NCBI GenBank assembly: GCA_031296115.1 | Contig: JARLGI010000038.1 | Coordinates: forward strand, 1 to 64,000 | Source: Acidobacteriota bacterium | Lineage (GTDB): Bacteria > Acidobacteriota > Terriglobia > Terriglobales > Acidobacteriaceae | Direction of reading: 5' to 3' | Length of the DNA stretch: 64,000 bases | Shown here: piece by piece, positions 19,322-27,685 of the stretch | Numbering within the stretch: position 1 is the first letter of the stretch | Layout: the number at the start of each line of letters is the position of its first letter | The notes under the pieces: model-generated | What the model saw: only the letters and a program-made list of their open reading frames with translations | What the model was told of the DNA's origin: nothing | The model's database searches: none | Position numbers and translations under genes: made by a program

Positions 19322-20467
19322 TTATCGCGCTCGAGCGTGCTCCTCTTCGTGGTCTTCCTGCGGAAGATGGTTGGGTACTTCGATATCTGCCATTTCTTGC
19401 GTGCGATAGAGGAAGAAATAGGCAGCCAGCAAGGTCACCATCAGCAGTCCAACCACCACCATCAGGATGGCGAAGTATCCGACGGCGCGAACCGGGGCCA
19501 GGGCTTCGCGCTCGCTTTGGCTGACCATCACAAACCATCGCAGGTTGGAATAACTCTCGCTAAGACCGGTGTCGGCGAACCCCACGATGCGGTTGCCTTC
19601 GCGCATGCCGGCGATGGCATAACTAGCCTGCCGTCCCTGCAAGGTCCCCAGTGCATCACGGACCGCACCGTATTCCTCCGACTTCACGCGCATCGAGGGC
19701 GTGACGTTGGGAGCGCTGATAACGGTGCCATCGTCCCTGACCAGCACGGTTCCAGTGGACAACCCAGGTTGTTCGCGGTTGAGCGGCGCGAATAGCCCGG
19801 AAACATCTACCAGGGCGTGCACCGCGCCGATGAAGCGGCGGGAGGCGGCATCCAGTACCGGGAAACCGACGCCCACGTAATTGGTCTTGCTGACTTCGTC
19901 ATAAAGCACTTCGCTGACGTAGACCGCGCCCTTGCCTTGGGCGGAAACTCCCTGCCAGAACACCTCGTCAACGGGGGCATAGTGGACGGGTTTGTCGGTG
20001 GCGGCCACGGGCACGCCGTTGGTGTCCAGGAGAATCACTTTCAGGAATCGTGGATCGAGCTCACGATGACGGCGCAAGGCCTGCGAGGCGCGGGAGGCCA
20101 GGATGCCCGCCACGACCGGATCGGCGGCCATTGTGTCCCATTTCCTTTCGATATCGGCTACCTTCGCGGCCGTTGCCGCTGCGTTGCTGCGGTCCGACGC
20201 GCGCTTCGCGGCGACAATGGCGTCCACGGCAGAAGGCTGAGTGGCGATCGCGGCCACATCGGTGATGCGGTCGTCAATGAACTGGCGGGCGGCGATCGCG
20301 TCACTTTGCGCAATGCCGCGGAGAAGCCTGCCCGTTGTCTGCTCCAGGGCAGTATGGCTCTGCATCGCCAGATAGAGACCGATGAAGTTGAGCGGAACCA
20401 GAATGACAATCAGCAGGATCAGCAACTTTTCCAGGGAAACTCGAACTTCAAATCTGTCGAGCGGCAT
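19322..20467 (-). CDS. membrane-anchored Cache-domain sensor without output domain
   Basis: A 381-residue protein with an N-terminal transmembrane helix (about 12-34), a large periplasmic segment (about 35-330) resembling a double Cache ligand-binding domain (aromatic and Gly motifs such as GKGAVYVSEVLYDE and DGTVISAP), a second transmembrane helix (about 337-360) and only about 20 cytoplasmic residues ending in an acidic, His-rich tail. No HAMP, kinase, GGDEF or methyl-accepting domain follows. It must therefore signal through a partner or act as a binding protein. AAGGAGG precedes the start. It is flanked by a 41-aa membrane protein upstream and the zinc ribbon downstream. Confidence 0.75.
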   Translation of the reverse strand: MPLDRFEVRVSLEKLLILLIVILVPLNFIGLYLAMQSHTALEQTTGRLLRGIAQSDAIAARQFIDDRITDVAAIATQPSAVDAIVAAKRASDRSNAAATAAKVADIERKWDTMAADPVVAGILASRASQALRRHRELDPRFLKVILLDTNGVPVAATDKPVHYAPVDEVFWQGVSAQGKGAVYVSEVLYDEVSKTNYVGVGFPVLDAASRRFIGAVHALVDVSGLFAPLNREQPGLSTGTVLVRDDGTVISAPNVTPSMRVKSEEYGAVRDALGTLQGRQASYAIAGMREGNRIVGFADTGLSESYSNLRWFVMVSQSEREALAPVRAVGYFAILMVVVGLLMVTLLAAYFFLYRTQEMADIEVPNHLPQEDHEEEHARAR

Positions 20468-20594
20468 ACTTGCCTCCTTTTAGGCGGTGGAGAAATATCT
20501 CCATCTGCGTGCGTGATTTCCGAAAGATGACCGGCCCCGGGCGATCCCTCATATCTTCGACTGGGCCCGGTTGCCATTTCGTGCGCTCTGGAGG

Positions 20595-20720
20595 TTATTG
20601 CCGAGCCGTGAACAAAACGAGCAGTACCACGGCCAGCATCGCGCTGGTAAACAGCATGAAGAACACACCGAATAGGCCCAGTGGATTGAACGTCTTTGGA
20701 TGCACCAAACGAAAGGACAT
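20595..20720 (-). CDS. 41-aa single-pass membrane protein
   Basis: A short gene not visible to length-limited gene finders. The ATG at 20720 is preceded by a full AGGAGG (complement of 20725-20730) four bases away. The product begins MSFRLVHPKTFNPLG, continues with one hydrophobic helix of about 22 residues (LFGVFFMLF to VLLVLF) and ends TARQ at 20595. It has a basic N-terminus and so probably an inside-N topology. It lies 127 bases before the Cache-domain gene on the same strand. No homologue is recognised. A longer overlapping frame (20549-20893) is judged spurious. Confidence 0.68.
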   Translation of the reverse strand: MSFRLVHPKTFNPLGLFGVFFMLFTSAMLAVVLLVLFTARQ

Positions 20721-21321
20721 GAAACCTCCTCGCTAGACGAAGGTTCGTTGGTGGCCGCGCGTGTCTGCGACAACGCGAATTCAGGAGGAGCGGTGCCGGT
20801 ACCAGTAGGACTGCGCTTGCGGCGTAGTAGCCACTGCTGGATCACCGGCCGTTGCCCGTCTCCAGGCCAGTGATCAATTTCCAGCTTAAACATAGAGCAG
20901 TTCAGGTTCGCTTGTCAGTGACTGGGGTCACCTTGCAAGCGTGATCAGCGGAGAAACCACGCGGACGTCCATGTGATTGACCCTCGTGTCCTCGAAATGT
21001 TATAAAGACTCGCCTTTGGTGCTGCGCTGGTGGTGTGCTTGAAAATGCACACGAACCGGTGCAAGTGTTCCCGACGCGGCCAAACCTCAGCCCTTCTGTC
21101 TTGAAGTGGAAGCGCGTTTCCGGGATTCCAGCAGGTCCCAATGCATGGTTTCGACGAGCGGTCTGCGAAGACGCAAGCGAGGACTCTGCACGCGCCTGAC
21201 CGGCTGGGCGGTCATCGATCTCATGGAAACGCTGCCGGCGGCGAGCGCCGGAGAGCGGAACAACCTAATGTCATATATAAGGGCTCTCGCCGCTAGGGGG
21301 CGCGCCCAACGGAGGAATCAT
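20721..21321. other. 600-base divergent control region between the 41-aa gene and hppA
   Basis: The left part carries the Shine-Dalgarno of the 41-aa gene and a CRP-like palindrome at 20917-20932. The right part is the hppA leader, with an AT-rich TATATAA at about 21273-21279 and GGAGG at 21311-21315. Two minus-strand open frames (20549-20893 and 20902-21141) have no Shine-Dalgarno and no protein-like pattern, so they are not called. A structured leader RNA is possible but no known riboswitch motif is recognised. Confidence 0.45.
20917..20932. promoter_or_regulatory. CRP/FNR-like palindrome in the 41-aa gene / hppA divergent region
   Basis: AGTGACTGGGGTCACC contains the perfect inverted repeat GTGAC-N4-GTCAC, the same GTGA-N6-TCAC geometry as the site before bfr. 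It lies about 195 bases upstream of the 41-aa gene on the minus strand and about 390 bases before hppA on the plus strand. Confidence 0.4.
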
Positions 21322-23817
21322 ATGCACACCTGGCTCGCCGCCCTGCGGCGGCTATCATCCACCCCAAGCCCGGCCACGCTGTTCACCGCCGCGCTGACGC
21401 TTTTCCTGCTGAACGCCGCCACCGCGTTCGCGCAGCCGAGCGAGGCTGGCGGCGAGGCCACGCTGCAGCTGCCCGACCTGTCGTCCGTCAGCTTCCTGGG
21501 CATGACCGGCCACAACCTGCTGCTGATCGGCCTGCTGTTCTGCGCCTTCGGCCTGCTGTTCGGGCTGGCGATTTATATCCAGCTCAAGAACCTGCCGGTG
21601 CACCGCTCCATGCGCGAGATCTCCGAGCTGATTTACGAGACGTGCAAGACCTACGTGATCACGCAGGGCAAGTTCCTGATGGTGCTGTGGGCGTTCATTG
21701 CGGTGGTCATCGTGGCTTATTTCGGATGGCTAGCCCCGGTTCCCAACAAGCCGGTGGGGGTGACGCTTCCCGTCATTCTGCTGTTCAGCATTGTCGGTAT
21801 CTGCGGCAGCTACGGCGTGGCGTGGTTCGGCATCCGGGTGAACACGTTTGCCAACTCGCGGACGGCGTTCGCCGGCCTGCGCGGCAAGCCGTATCCCATT
21901 TACGCCATCCCGCTGAAGGCGGGCATGAGCATCGGCATGATGCTGATCTCGGTCGAGCTGCTCATCATGCTGTGCATTCTGTTGTTCATTCCGGCTGACT
22001 ACGCCGGGCAGTGCTTCATCGGCTTCGCCATCGGCGAGTCGCTGGGCGCGGCCGCGCTGCGTATTGCCGGCGGTATCTTCACCAAGATTGCCGACATCGG
22101 CTCCGACCTGATGAAGATCGTCTTCAAGATCAAGGAAGACGACGCGCGTAACCCGGGCGTCATCGCCGACTGCACGGGCGACAACGCGGGCGACTCGGTG
22201 GGCCCCAGCGCCGACGGCTTCGAGACCTATGGCGTGACCGGCGTGGCGCTGATCACCTTCATCCTGCTGGGCGTCCGGGACCCGAAGGTCCAAGTCCAGT
22301 TGCTGGTGTGGATCTTCGTCATGCGCGTCATGATGCTGGTTTCCAGCACGGCGGCGTACTTCCTGAATGAAGCGGTCGCCAAGGCACGCTACGGCAACGC
22401 CAATGAGATGAACTTCGAAGCGCCGCTCACTTCGCTGGTGTGGCTGACGTCGATCATCTCGATTGTGCTCACCTATATCGTGTCGTATCTCATCATCCCG
22501 GTGATTGGCTCCGCGGGCGATGCCTCGCAGTGGTGGAAGCTGGCCACGATCATCTCCTGCGGGACCCTGGCGGGCGCGATTATTCCTGAGCTGGTGAAGG
22601 TGTTCACCTCCACCAATTCGGGCCACGTGAAAGAAGTGGTGACCTCGGCGGAGGAGGGCGGCGCGTCGCTCGACATCCTGTCGGGACTGGTGGCTGGCAA
22701 CTTTTCCTGCTACTACCTTGGGTTCACCATGGTGCTGCTGATGAGTATCGGCTACTATGTCAGCACCTACGGGCTGGGCGCGCTGATGCTGGCGCCCGCC
22801 GTCTTCGCCTTCGGACTGGTGGCGTTCGGCTTCCTGGGCATGGGCCCGGTGACCATCGCGGTCGATTCCTACGGCCCGGTCACGGATAATGCGCAGTCGG
22901 TGTACGAGCTGTCGCTGATTGAGCAGGTGCCGAACATCAAGGCCGAACTGAAGAAGGACTTCAACATCGACGTGAACTTCGAGCGCGCCAAGCACATGCT
23001 GGAGGAGAACGACGGCGCGGGCAACACCTTCAAGGCCACGGCCAAGCCGGTGCTGATCGGAACGGCGGTGGTGGGCGCGACCACCATGATCTTCTCCATC
23101 ATCATGGCGCTCACCCACGGGCTGACGGAAGGCAAAGAGAACCTGTCGCTGCTGCACGCGCCGTTCGTCCTCGGGTTGATCAGCGGCGGCGCCATCATCT
23201 ACTGGTTCACAGGAGCTTCCATGCAGGCGGTCACCACCGGGGCTTACCGCGCGGTGGAGTTCATCAAGGCGAACATCAAGCTCGAGGGCGTGGAGAAGGC
23301 CTCGGTCGAGGATAGTAAGAAGGTGGTGGAAATCTGCACCAAGTATGCGCAGAAGGGCATGTTCAACATCTTCCTCGCGGTGTTCTTTGTCACCCTGGCG
23401 TTCGCCTTCGTGGAGCCGTTCTTCTTCATCGGCTACCTGATCGCGATTGCCATCTCCGGCCTGTACCAGGCGATGTTCATGGCCAACGCCGGCGGCGCGT
23501 GGGACAACGCCAAGAAGATAGTCGAGGTCGAGCTGAAACAAAAGGGCACGGAGCTGCACGACGCCACCGTCGTGGGCGACACGGTCGGCGATCCGTTCAA
23601 AGATACCTCGTCGGTGGCCATGAACCCGATCATCAAGTTCACCACGCTGTTCGGGTTGCTGGCTGTGGAACTGGCGGTCAGCCTGACCGCGAGCAAGGGA
23701 GCGGCCTTCAGCCACGTGCTGGCGGTCATTTTTTTCGCCATATCGTTCGTTTTCGTGTACCGGTCGTTCTACGGGATGCGGATCGTGAAAGACCCCGCGC
23801 TGAAACTGGCCAAGTAA
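21322..23817 (+). CDS. hppA: membrane-bound proton-pumping inorganic pyrophosphatase, K+-independent type
   Basis: An 831-residue integral membrane enzyme coupling pyrophosphate hydrolysis to cation export. The catalytic acidic motif DNAGDSVGPSADGFETYG and the preceding DIGSDL loop are intact. In GNTFKAT the lysine at about residue 571 occupies the position (Ala in K+-dependent enzymes) that makes the enzyme K+-independent, a state associated with H+ pumping. The start at 21322 follows GGAGG by 6 bases; the frame is open upstream to 21106 but without support. The N-terminus is unusual: about 40 residues resembling a cleavable signal peptide (FLLNAATAFAQ) precede the first canonical helix, making the protein longer than typical HppA. 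A GNRA-capped terminator follows. Pyrophosphate-driven ion pumping suits energy-limited soil life. Confidence 0.93.
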   Translation: MHTWLAALRRLSSTPSPATLFTAALTLFLLNAATAFAQPSEAGGEATLQLPDLSSVSFLGMTGHNLLLIGLLFCAFGLLFGLAIYIQLKNLPVHRSMREISELIYETCKTYVITQGKFLMVLWAFIAVVIVAYFGWLAPVPNKPVGVTLPVILLFSIVGICGSYGVAWFGIRVNTFANSRTAFAGLRGKPYPIYAIPLKAGMSIGMMLISVELLIMLCILLFIPADYAGQCFIGFAIGESLGAAALRIAGGIFTKIADIGSDLMKIVFKIKEDDARNPGVIADCTGDNAGDSVGPSADGFETYGVTGVALITFILLGVRDPKVQVQLLVWIFVMRVMMLVSSTAAYFLNEAVAKARYGNANEMNFEAPLTSLVWLTSIISIVLTYIVSYLIIPVIGSAGDASQWWKLATIISCGTLAGAIIPELVKVFTSTNSGHVKEVVTSAEEGGASLDILSGLVAGNFSCYYLGFTMVLLMSIGYYVSTYGLGALMLAPAVFAFGLVAFGFLGMGPVTIAVDSYGPVTDNAQSVYELSLIEQVPNIKAELKKDFNIDVNFERAKHMLEENDGAGNTFKATAKPVLIGTAVVGATTMIFSIIMALTHGLTEGKENLSLLHAPFVLGLISGGAIIYWFTGASMQAVTTGAYRAVEFIKANIKLEGVEKASVEDSKKVVEICTKYAQKGMFNIFLAVFFVTLAFAFVEPFFFIGYLIAIAISGLYQAMFMANAGGAWDNAKKIVEVELKQKGTELHDATVVGDTVGDPFKDTSSVAMNPIIKFTTLFGLLAVELAVSLTASKGAAFSHVLAVIFFAISFVFVYRSFYGMRIVKDPALKLAK

Positions 23818-23833
23818 CAGCCGCCAAGGAAAG

Positions 23834-23864
23834 CGCCACCCCGCAAGGGGTGGCGTTTCTTGTT
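23834..23864 (+). terminator. intrinsic terminator of hppA
   Basis: A perfect 9-bp stem (CGCCACCCC with GGGGTGGCG) closed by a GCAA tetraloop is followed by GTTTCTTGTT, 16 bases after the hppA stop. It has the form of a Rho-independent terminator with a slightly interrupted T-run. Confidence 0.75.
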
Positions 23865-24042
23865 CTTGCGGGCAAGAACCTCTGCCGCCCCCTAAGGGGT
23901 TTGGGCAATTTCCCAGCCTACCCACAGCACTCCGCCTGCGGCTCCGTGCTGGGCTAGTCTAACGGCAAGGCTGCAGCTGCGCGGTTCTTTTCTTGCCGTT
24001 CCATTCTACTGAGGCAAATAACACATCGCCCTTACTCAGACA

Positions 24043-24282
24043 CCTAAGTTGGATTATTCATGAGGGCTTCAGGATTTGAAAGGGCACGGTTTCAGCCGTG
24101 CCGTGAAGCTGATGCACCACAATGGCTTTAGCCACTGAGGGACTTCGCGGCGCGATGGAATACGACGACCCCAGGGCCTAAAGCCCGACTCTCCCCGCAC
24201 ACTCAACGGCACGGCTGAAGCCGTGCCCTTTCAAAACGCCTTGTCCTCCGGTTTCGGCACTCATGAATGATCCAAGCTAAGA
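24043..24282. repeat. 240-base inverted-repeat element, family A copy 1
   Basis: The outer ends (24043-24067 and 24258-24282) are imperfect inverted repeats around TTGGATTATTCATGAG. Inside, 24075-24102 and 24208-24235 are inverted repeats of 28 bases with one mismatch, each itself containing a small GGCACGG...CCGTGCC hairpin. The centre has GGCTTTAGCCACTGAGG opposite GGGCCTAAAGCC. It encodes nothing. A diverged relative lies at 46698-46898. It could be a MITE or REP-like element moved by a transposase elsewhere. Confidence 0.7.
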
Positions 24283-24290
24283 GCCCCGCC

Positions 24291-26006
24291 CTAGCGTTTG
24301 CGACCGCGATTGGGCCCCTTGGGCGGTCTCGGCGGCTTCTTCGGCTTTGGTTTTGGCTTCGGTTTCGGCTTGGGCTTGGGTTTTGGAGCTGGCGTCGGTG
24401 TCGGAGTTGGTGTTGGCGTGGGCGCAGATGTGAAAGTCTTCAGGACTTGCAGGATGCCGTTGCCATTGGGACTGCCCCATCCGGTGCAGGCGTCCCATCC
24501 CGGCCCGGCACTGAAGTCTCCGTTGTTGCCGGAGGTGATGTCGCGGAAAGTTCCCGCCTTGCCCGCGATCGTCTGATACAGATTCGGGTTCAGGTAGCCC
24601 ACCGGCTTGCCCAGCGACTGATTGCAGAGCGCCAGCAGCCCCGCCCACAGCGGGGCCACTGCGCTGGTGCCGCCCACAGTAAAACTGGAGCCGTCGGCCT
24701 GCACCTGGTATCCCGTCGCGGGATCGGCATCTCCGGCAACGTCGGGTACGCCGCGCCCGTTAAAGCCGGCGTTGTTCGACGGCGGCACTCCGGCGCCGGC
24801 CTGCCAGGTGGGAATGGGGAAAGTGTCGCTCACACCGCCGCCGGTGGCGCCACCGCTGGAGCCGCCATTCCACACCACCTCCTTGGAAATGGAACTACCG
24901 CTGACGGCGAGACTGGTGCCGCCGCAAGCCATCGAATACGGGCTCGATGAGGGAAAGTCCACGTGGTCTTTGCCGTCACCCACGCCGTCGTCCGACCCGC
25001 TGTCGCCGGAGGCGCAACACACGGTCAGGCCCAGTGCCGACGCGGCTTGCAGCGCGCTGTTGTAGCTCTGCAGAGACTGCGCCGTCCAACTCGATTCCGG
25101 GCCGCCCCAGCTGATAGAGATCACGGAGGGCTTATTGACCGGGTCGGTCGCCGCCTGGTTGATGGCGTTGAGGAATCCGGCATCGCTGTTGGGGCCGAAA
25201 TAGACCACTATGTTTGCACCTGGGGCGACTGCGCCCACCACTTCGATGTCGAGCATGACCTCGGTGTCGGGACCACTGGTGTCACCGGTGGGCGCGTTCT
25301 GCGCGCCGTCCACCGATATTGCTACCACGGAAGGAACGGGCGAGATGCCCAGGCCCTGGAAGTAGGTCTGGAGATCGCTCTGGGTAAAGCCGCCGCCCAG
25401 TTCGATGATGGCGACGGTCTGGCCCTTGCCGTTGATTCCCGTAGGAAAGTTATAGGCCTTGGCAATCTGCAGCGGAGTGAAGGAAGTGGAAGCTGCGGGG
25501 ATCACGGTTTGGTTGTTGGCGACGCGAAAATGGGCCTTCGCTTGCGGCCGGTCATCCAGCCCGTGGACGCTTTTCACGATGCCGCTGAGTTCGGACGGAA
25601 TGTTGACCGCGCCAGTCCGCCCGCGATAGGCACCACCCTGGTATTCGTACCTCGCCAACGGCACTTGGAAGGCCCGGGCGCAGGCGGCACACGCGCCGGT
25701 CAAGCGGACGGTGCGCGCCGCCAGATTCACCTCAGCGACTGCCAGTCCACGGGCAGCAGCGAAAGCCTGCACCTTCTGCACATCGGCCGGGTCAGCGCCG
25801 TAGCGCGCCTCGTATTCCTCGCGCGTAAGGCGCTGGCCACTGGCAACGACTTTGTCCAGCGACGGCTGTTTCTTGGCTGAAGCGCGCGGCCGCAGGACCA
25901 CGGTCACCTGGATTGGTTCGTTGGGATCAAGCGCCCCGGCCTGGGTCGCGCCCGGCATGGGCTGGCGCTCGCTGCCCCGCAGTTTCACGTACTTATCGAA
26001 AGCCAT
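24291..26006 (-). CDS. S53 family serine-carboxyl peptidase (kumamolisin/sedolisin) with (TP)n(KP)n tail
   Basis: A 571-residue acid peptidase. A pro-kumamolisin activation domain (about 28-155) precedes the subtilisin-fold catalytic domain (about 175-525). The catalytic set is visible: Glu249 and Asp253 in DTEVMLDIE, Asp335 in SGDSG and Ser448 in GGTSAVAP; a terminal Ca2+ site is indicated by FRDITSGNNGD and GWDACTGWG. No signal peptide is seen at the ATG at 26006 (AGGAG upstream), as in several bacterial sedolisins. The C-terminus (about 528-571) is a Thr-Pro then Lys-Pro repeat ending in a very basic tail, possibly an extended linker that touches the cell surface or nucleic acid. Probable role: breakdown of proteins at low pH. 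Confidence 0.92.
   Translation of the reverse strand: MAFDKYVKLRGSERQPMPGATQAGALDPNEPIQVTVVLRPRASAKKQPSLDKVVASGQRLTREEYEARYGADPADVQKVQAFAAARGLAVAEVNLAARTVRLTGACAACARAFQVPLARYEYQGGAYRGRTGAVNIPSELSGIVKSVHGLDDRPQAKAHFRVANNQTVIPAASTSFTPLQIAKAYNFPTGINGKGQTVAIIELGGGFTQSDLQTYFQGLGISPVPSVVAISVDGAQNAPTGDTSGPDTEVMLDIEVVGAVAPGANIVVYFGPNSDAGFLNAINQAATDPVNKPSVISISWGGPESSWTAQSLQSYNSALQAASALGLTVCCASGDSGSDDGVGDGKDHVDFPSSSPYSMACGGTSLAVSGSSISKEVVWNGGSSGGATGGGVSDTFPIPTWQAGAGVPPSNNAGFNGRGVPDVAGDADPATGYQVQADGSSFTVGGTSAVAPLWAGLLALCNQSLGKPVGYLNPNLYQTIAGKAGTFRDITSGNNGDFSAGPGWDACTGWGSPNGNGILQVLKTFTSAPTPTPTPTPTPAPKPKPKPKPKPKPKPKKPPRPPKGPNRGRKR
24331..24424. repeat. low-complexity hexamer repeat encoding the TP/KP tail
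   Basis: Tandem six-base units of the GGTTTT/GGCTTC type (Lys-Pro on the minus strand), then GGTGTC/GGAGTT (Thr-Pro), lie inside the S53 gene. Such tracts change length by slippage, so the tail length is likely variable between strains. Confidence 0.75.
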
Positions 26007-26100
26007 AGTGTGCTCCTGAAGAAGTCCGTTGGTTAGGAATGATACCGCGATTGCGGGGCGAGGATATTGTGCTGGCTCGAAACCGCCGACTTCCTAGGTC

Positions 26101-26220
26101 TGTCATCCTGGGCGACGAGCGCAGCGAGCAGTCGAAGGACCCCTATGACATCGAAGAGCTTGTCGCAGGAATAGGGGCTCTTCGACTCGCGGCAAAAGCG
26201 GCCGCTCGCTCAGGGTGACA
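26101..26220. repeat. 118-120-base hairpin element, family B copy 1
   Basis: It begins TGTCATCCTGGGCGACGAGC and ends GCTCGCTCAGGGTGACA, which are near-perfect inverted ends, with an inner GTCGAAGGA / TCTTCGAC pair. A second copy lies at 57894-58011. It sits between two minus-strand genes and encodes nothing. This sequence type is dispersed in many environmental genomes; its mobility mechanism is not visible here. Confidence 0.75.
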
Positions 26221-26256
26221 GCATAAAACGACCACCGAGAAGGCGTCACTCTCGCC

Positions 26257-26610
26257 TCACGGGCCTTTCATTTTCTCTTTCACGCTGTGGGCCAGCTTCT
26301 CGATCTCCTCAGCTTTCTTGATCACCTCGACCGAAAGCGTGTGCTCGTTGGTTTTGTCCACGTATTGCTTCAGCTCGGTGGCCAGTTGCAGCAACTTTTC
26401 CGTGTCTTTCCGGAGGTCGGTTTCGCGTTTGAGATTTTGCTGCTTGGCCATTTCGTGCTGCTGCCTGGCTTCCCAGGCGGCCTCATTGGCGGTGTTGCCT
26501 TGCTGCGGCGTTAACCCTTGCGCATGGGCAGCGGGCTGGACCCAACAAAGCAGTGATAGGACGATGGTGGACCACAGAAAACGGCGAAGGGAAAGGGCGG
26601 GCAGTCGCAT
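26257..26610 (-). CDS. small exported coiled-coil protein of unknown function
   Basis: A 117-residue protein with a signal peptide (about 1-31, cut after AHAQ) followed by a Gln/Glu/Lys-rich helix (about 40-110) with heptad-like spacing (KLLQLATELKQYVDK), ending KEKMKGP. It has no cysteines after the signal and no known motif. It may be a periplasmic chaperone-like or structural protein. It lies 104 bases from the divergent mscS gene; co-function is not implied. Confidence 0.66.
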   Translation of the reverse strand: MRLPALSLRRFLWSTIVLSLLCWVQPAAHAQGLTPQQGNTANEAAWEARQQHEMAKQQNLKRETDLRKDTEKLLQLATELKQYVDKTNEHTLSVEVIKKAEEIEKLAHSVKEKMKGP

Positions 26611-26714
26611 AAGAATATCGCGATTATATGACGTGCCTTGGGGTGGTATGGAAGCAACTTGTGCCGCCGCGGGCCCACGTCATAGACAGCCGCTGGTTGC
26701 TATAATCCGCGAGA

Positions 26715-27638
26715 ATGCTATCGATCCTGCTCTATCGCCTGCCGGCCCTTGTTGTGGTGCTGGGTCCCAGGCACAACATTCTCCAGTTGCTGGACGACTG
26801 GAGCGATGACAGCTTCCAGTTCGTGCGCCTGCGGGTGCCGCGAATCTTCGCCGTCCTGATTATTGCGTTCATTCTGACGCGCCTGCTGAAGGTGGTGTCG
26901 CGACACCTGGGAGATCTCAGCAAGCGCCAGGGACTGCCGTCGGCGATGCGCTCGCAACAACTGCGAACGCTGTCGAGCGTCATCTACAGCGTAGGCGTGG
27001 CAGTGATCCTCTTCCTGGCGGCCATGCAGATCCTGCCCCTGCTGGGTATCAACATGGGGCCGCTGCTAGCCAGCGCCGGCATCGCGGGACTGGCCATCGG
27101 CTTTGGCGCCCAGACCCTGGTGAAGGACTTCATCAACGGCTTCCTCATCCTGGTGGAGAACCAATACGACATTGGCGACACCGTTCGAATTGCCGGTGTG
27201 CAGGGTGTGGTCGAGGCCATGACTCTGCGCCGTACCGTGCTGCGCGACGACAACGGCGCCATACACAACGTGCCCAGCAGCGCAATTGTCATCGTCAGCA
27301 ATCTCACCCGCGACTGGACCCAGGTGCCGATGCACGTTTCGGTCGCGTACGGCGCGGACACGGACAGGGTCATACGCTTGCTTGAAGAGGTCGGCGAAGA
27401 GATTGCCAACGATCCTAAGTACGCCGACATGATTGTCGCCAAATCGGAAGTCCCCGGTATCGACAAGGTGAGCGGGGCCGAAGTGGACTACTTGATGCTG
27501 CTGAAGACCAAGCCAGGCGCACAGTACGCCGTCAGCCGCGAGCTGCGACGGCGGATCAAGGCGAGCTTCGAGAAGAACGGGGTCGAGCCGGGCAATCCCA
27601 ATCGGGTGTACGTCGGGGACGCGCCCAAGTCCAGTTAG
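26715..27638 (+). CDS. small-conductance mechanosensitive channel (MscS family)
   Basis: A 307-residue inner-membrane channel that opens under membrane tension to release solutes. Three hydrophobic helices (about 42-60, 90-110, 115-140) lead into the Gly/Ala-rich pore helix (ASAGIAGLAIGFGAQTLVKDFINGF), the hallmark of the family. The beta domain (YDIGDTVRIAGVQGVVE, then NVPSSAIVIVSN) and the alpha/beta C-domain follow. Length is near E. coli MscS (286). The start at 26715 has no clear Shine-Dalgarno. Confidence 0.93.
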   Translation: MLSILLYRLPALVVVLGPRHNILQLLDDWSDDSFQFVRLRVPRIFAVLIIAFILTRLLKVVSRHLGDLSKRQGLPSAMRSQQLRTLSSVIYSVGVAVILFLAAMQILPLLGINMGPLLASAGIAGLAIGFGAQTLVKDFINGFLILVENQYDIGDTVRIAGVQGVVEAMTLRRTVLRDDNGAIHNVPSSAIVIVSNLTRDWTQVPMHVSVAYGADTDRVIRLLEEVGEEIANDPKYADMIVAKSEVPGIDKVSGAEVDYLMLLKTKPGAQYAVSRELRRRIKASFEKNGVEPGNPNRVYVGDAPKSS

Positions 27639-27685
27639 CTATCGCCACAGCGAATGGTGCGTTGCCCGGTGCAATTGATCGCCCG

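Noticed and set aside
20549-20893. 114-aa minus-strand frame overlapping the 41-aa gene
   Set aside because: No ribosome site and an irregular composition; it shares DNA with the 41-aa frame, which has a full Shine-Dalgarno and a clear helix.
20902-21141. 79-aa minus-strand frame in the hppA leader
   Set aside because: No ribosome site and no protein-like pattern; it covers the CRP-like palindrome.
21730-23925. 731-aa minus-strand frame antisense to hppA
   Set aside because: Rich in His, Arg, Asp and Gln as expected from the antisense of a GC-rich membrane gene; hppA is certain.
24043-24282. Family A repeat as a CRISPR array
   Set aside because: No regularly spaced direct repeats or spacers; the symmetry is inverted.
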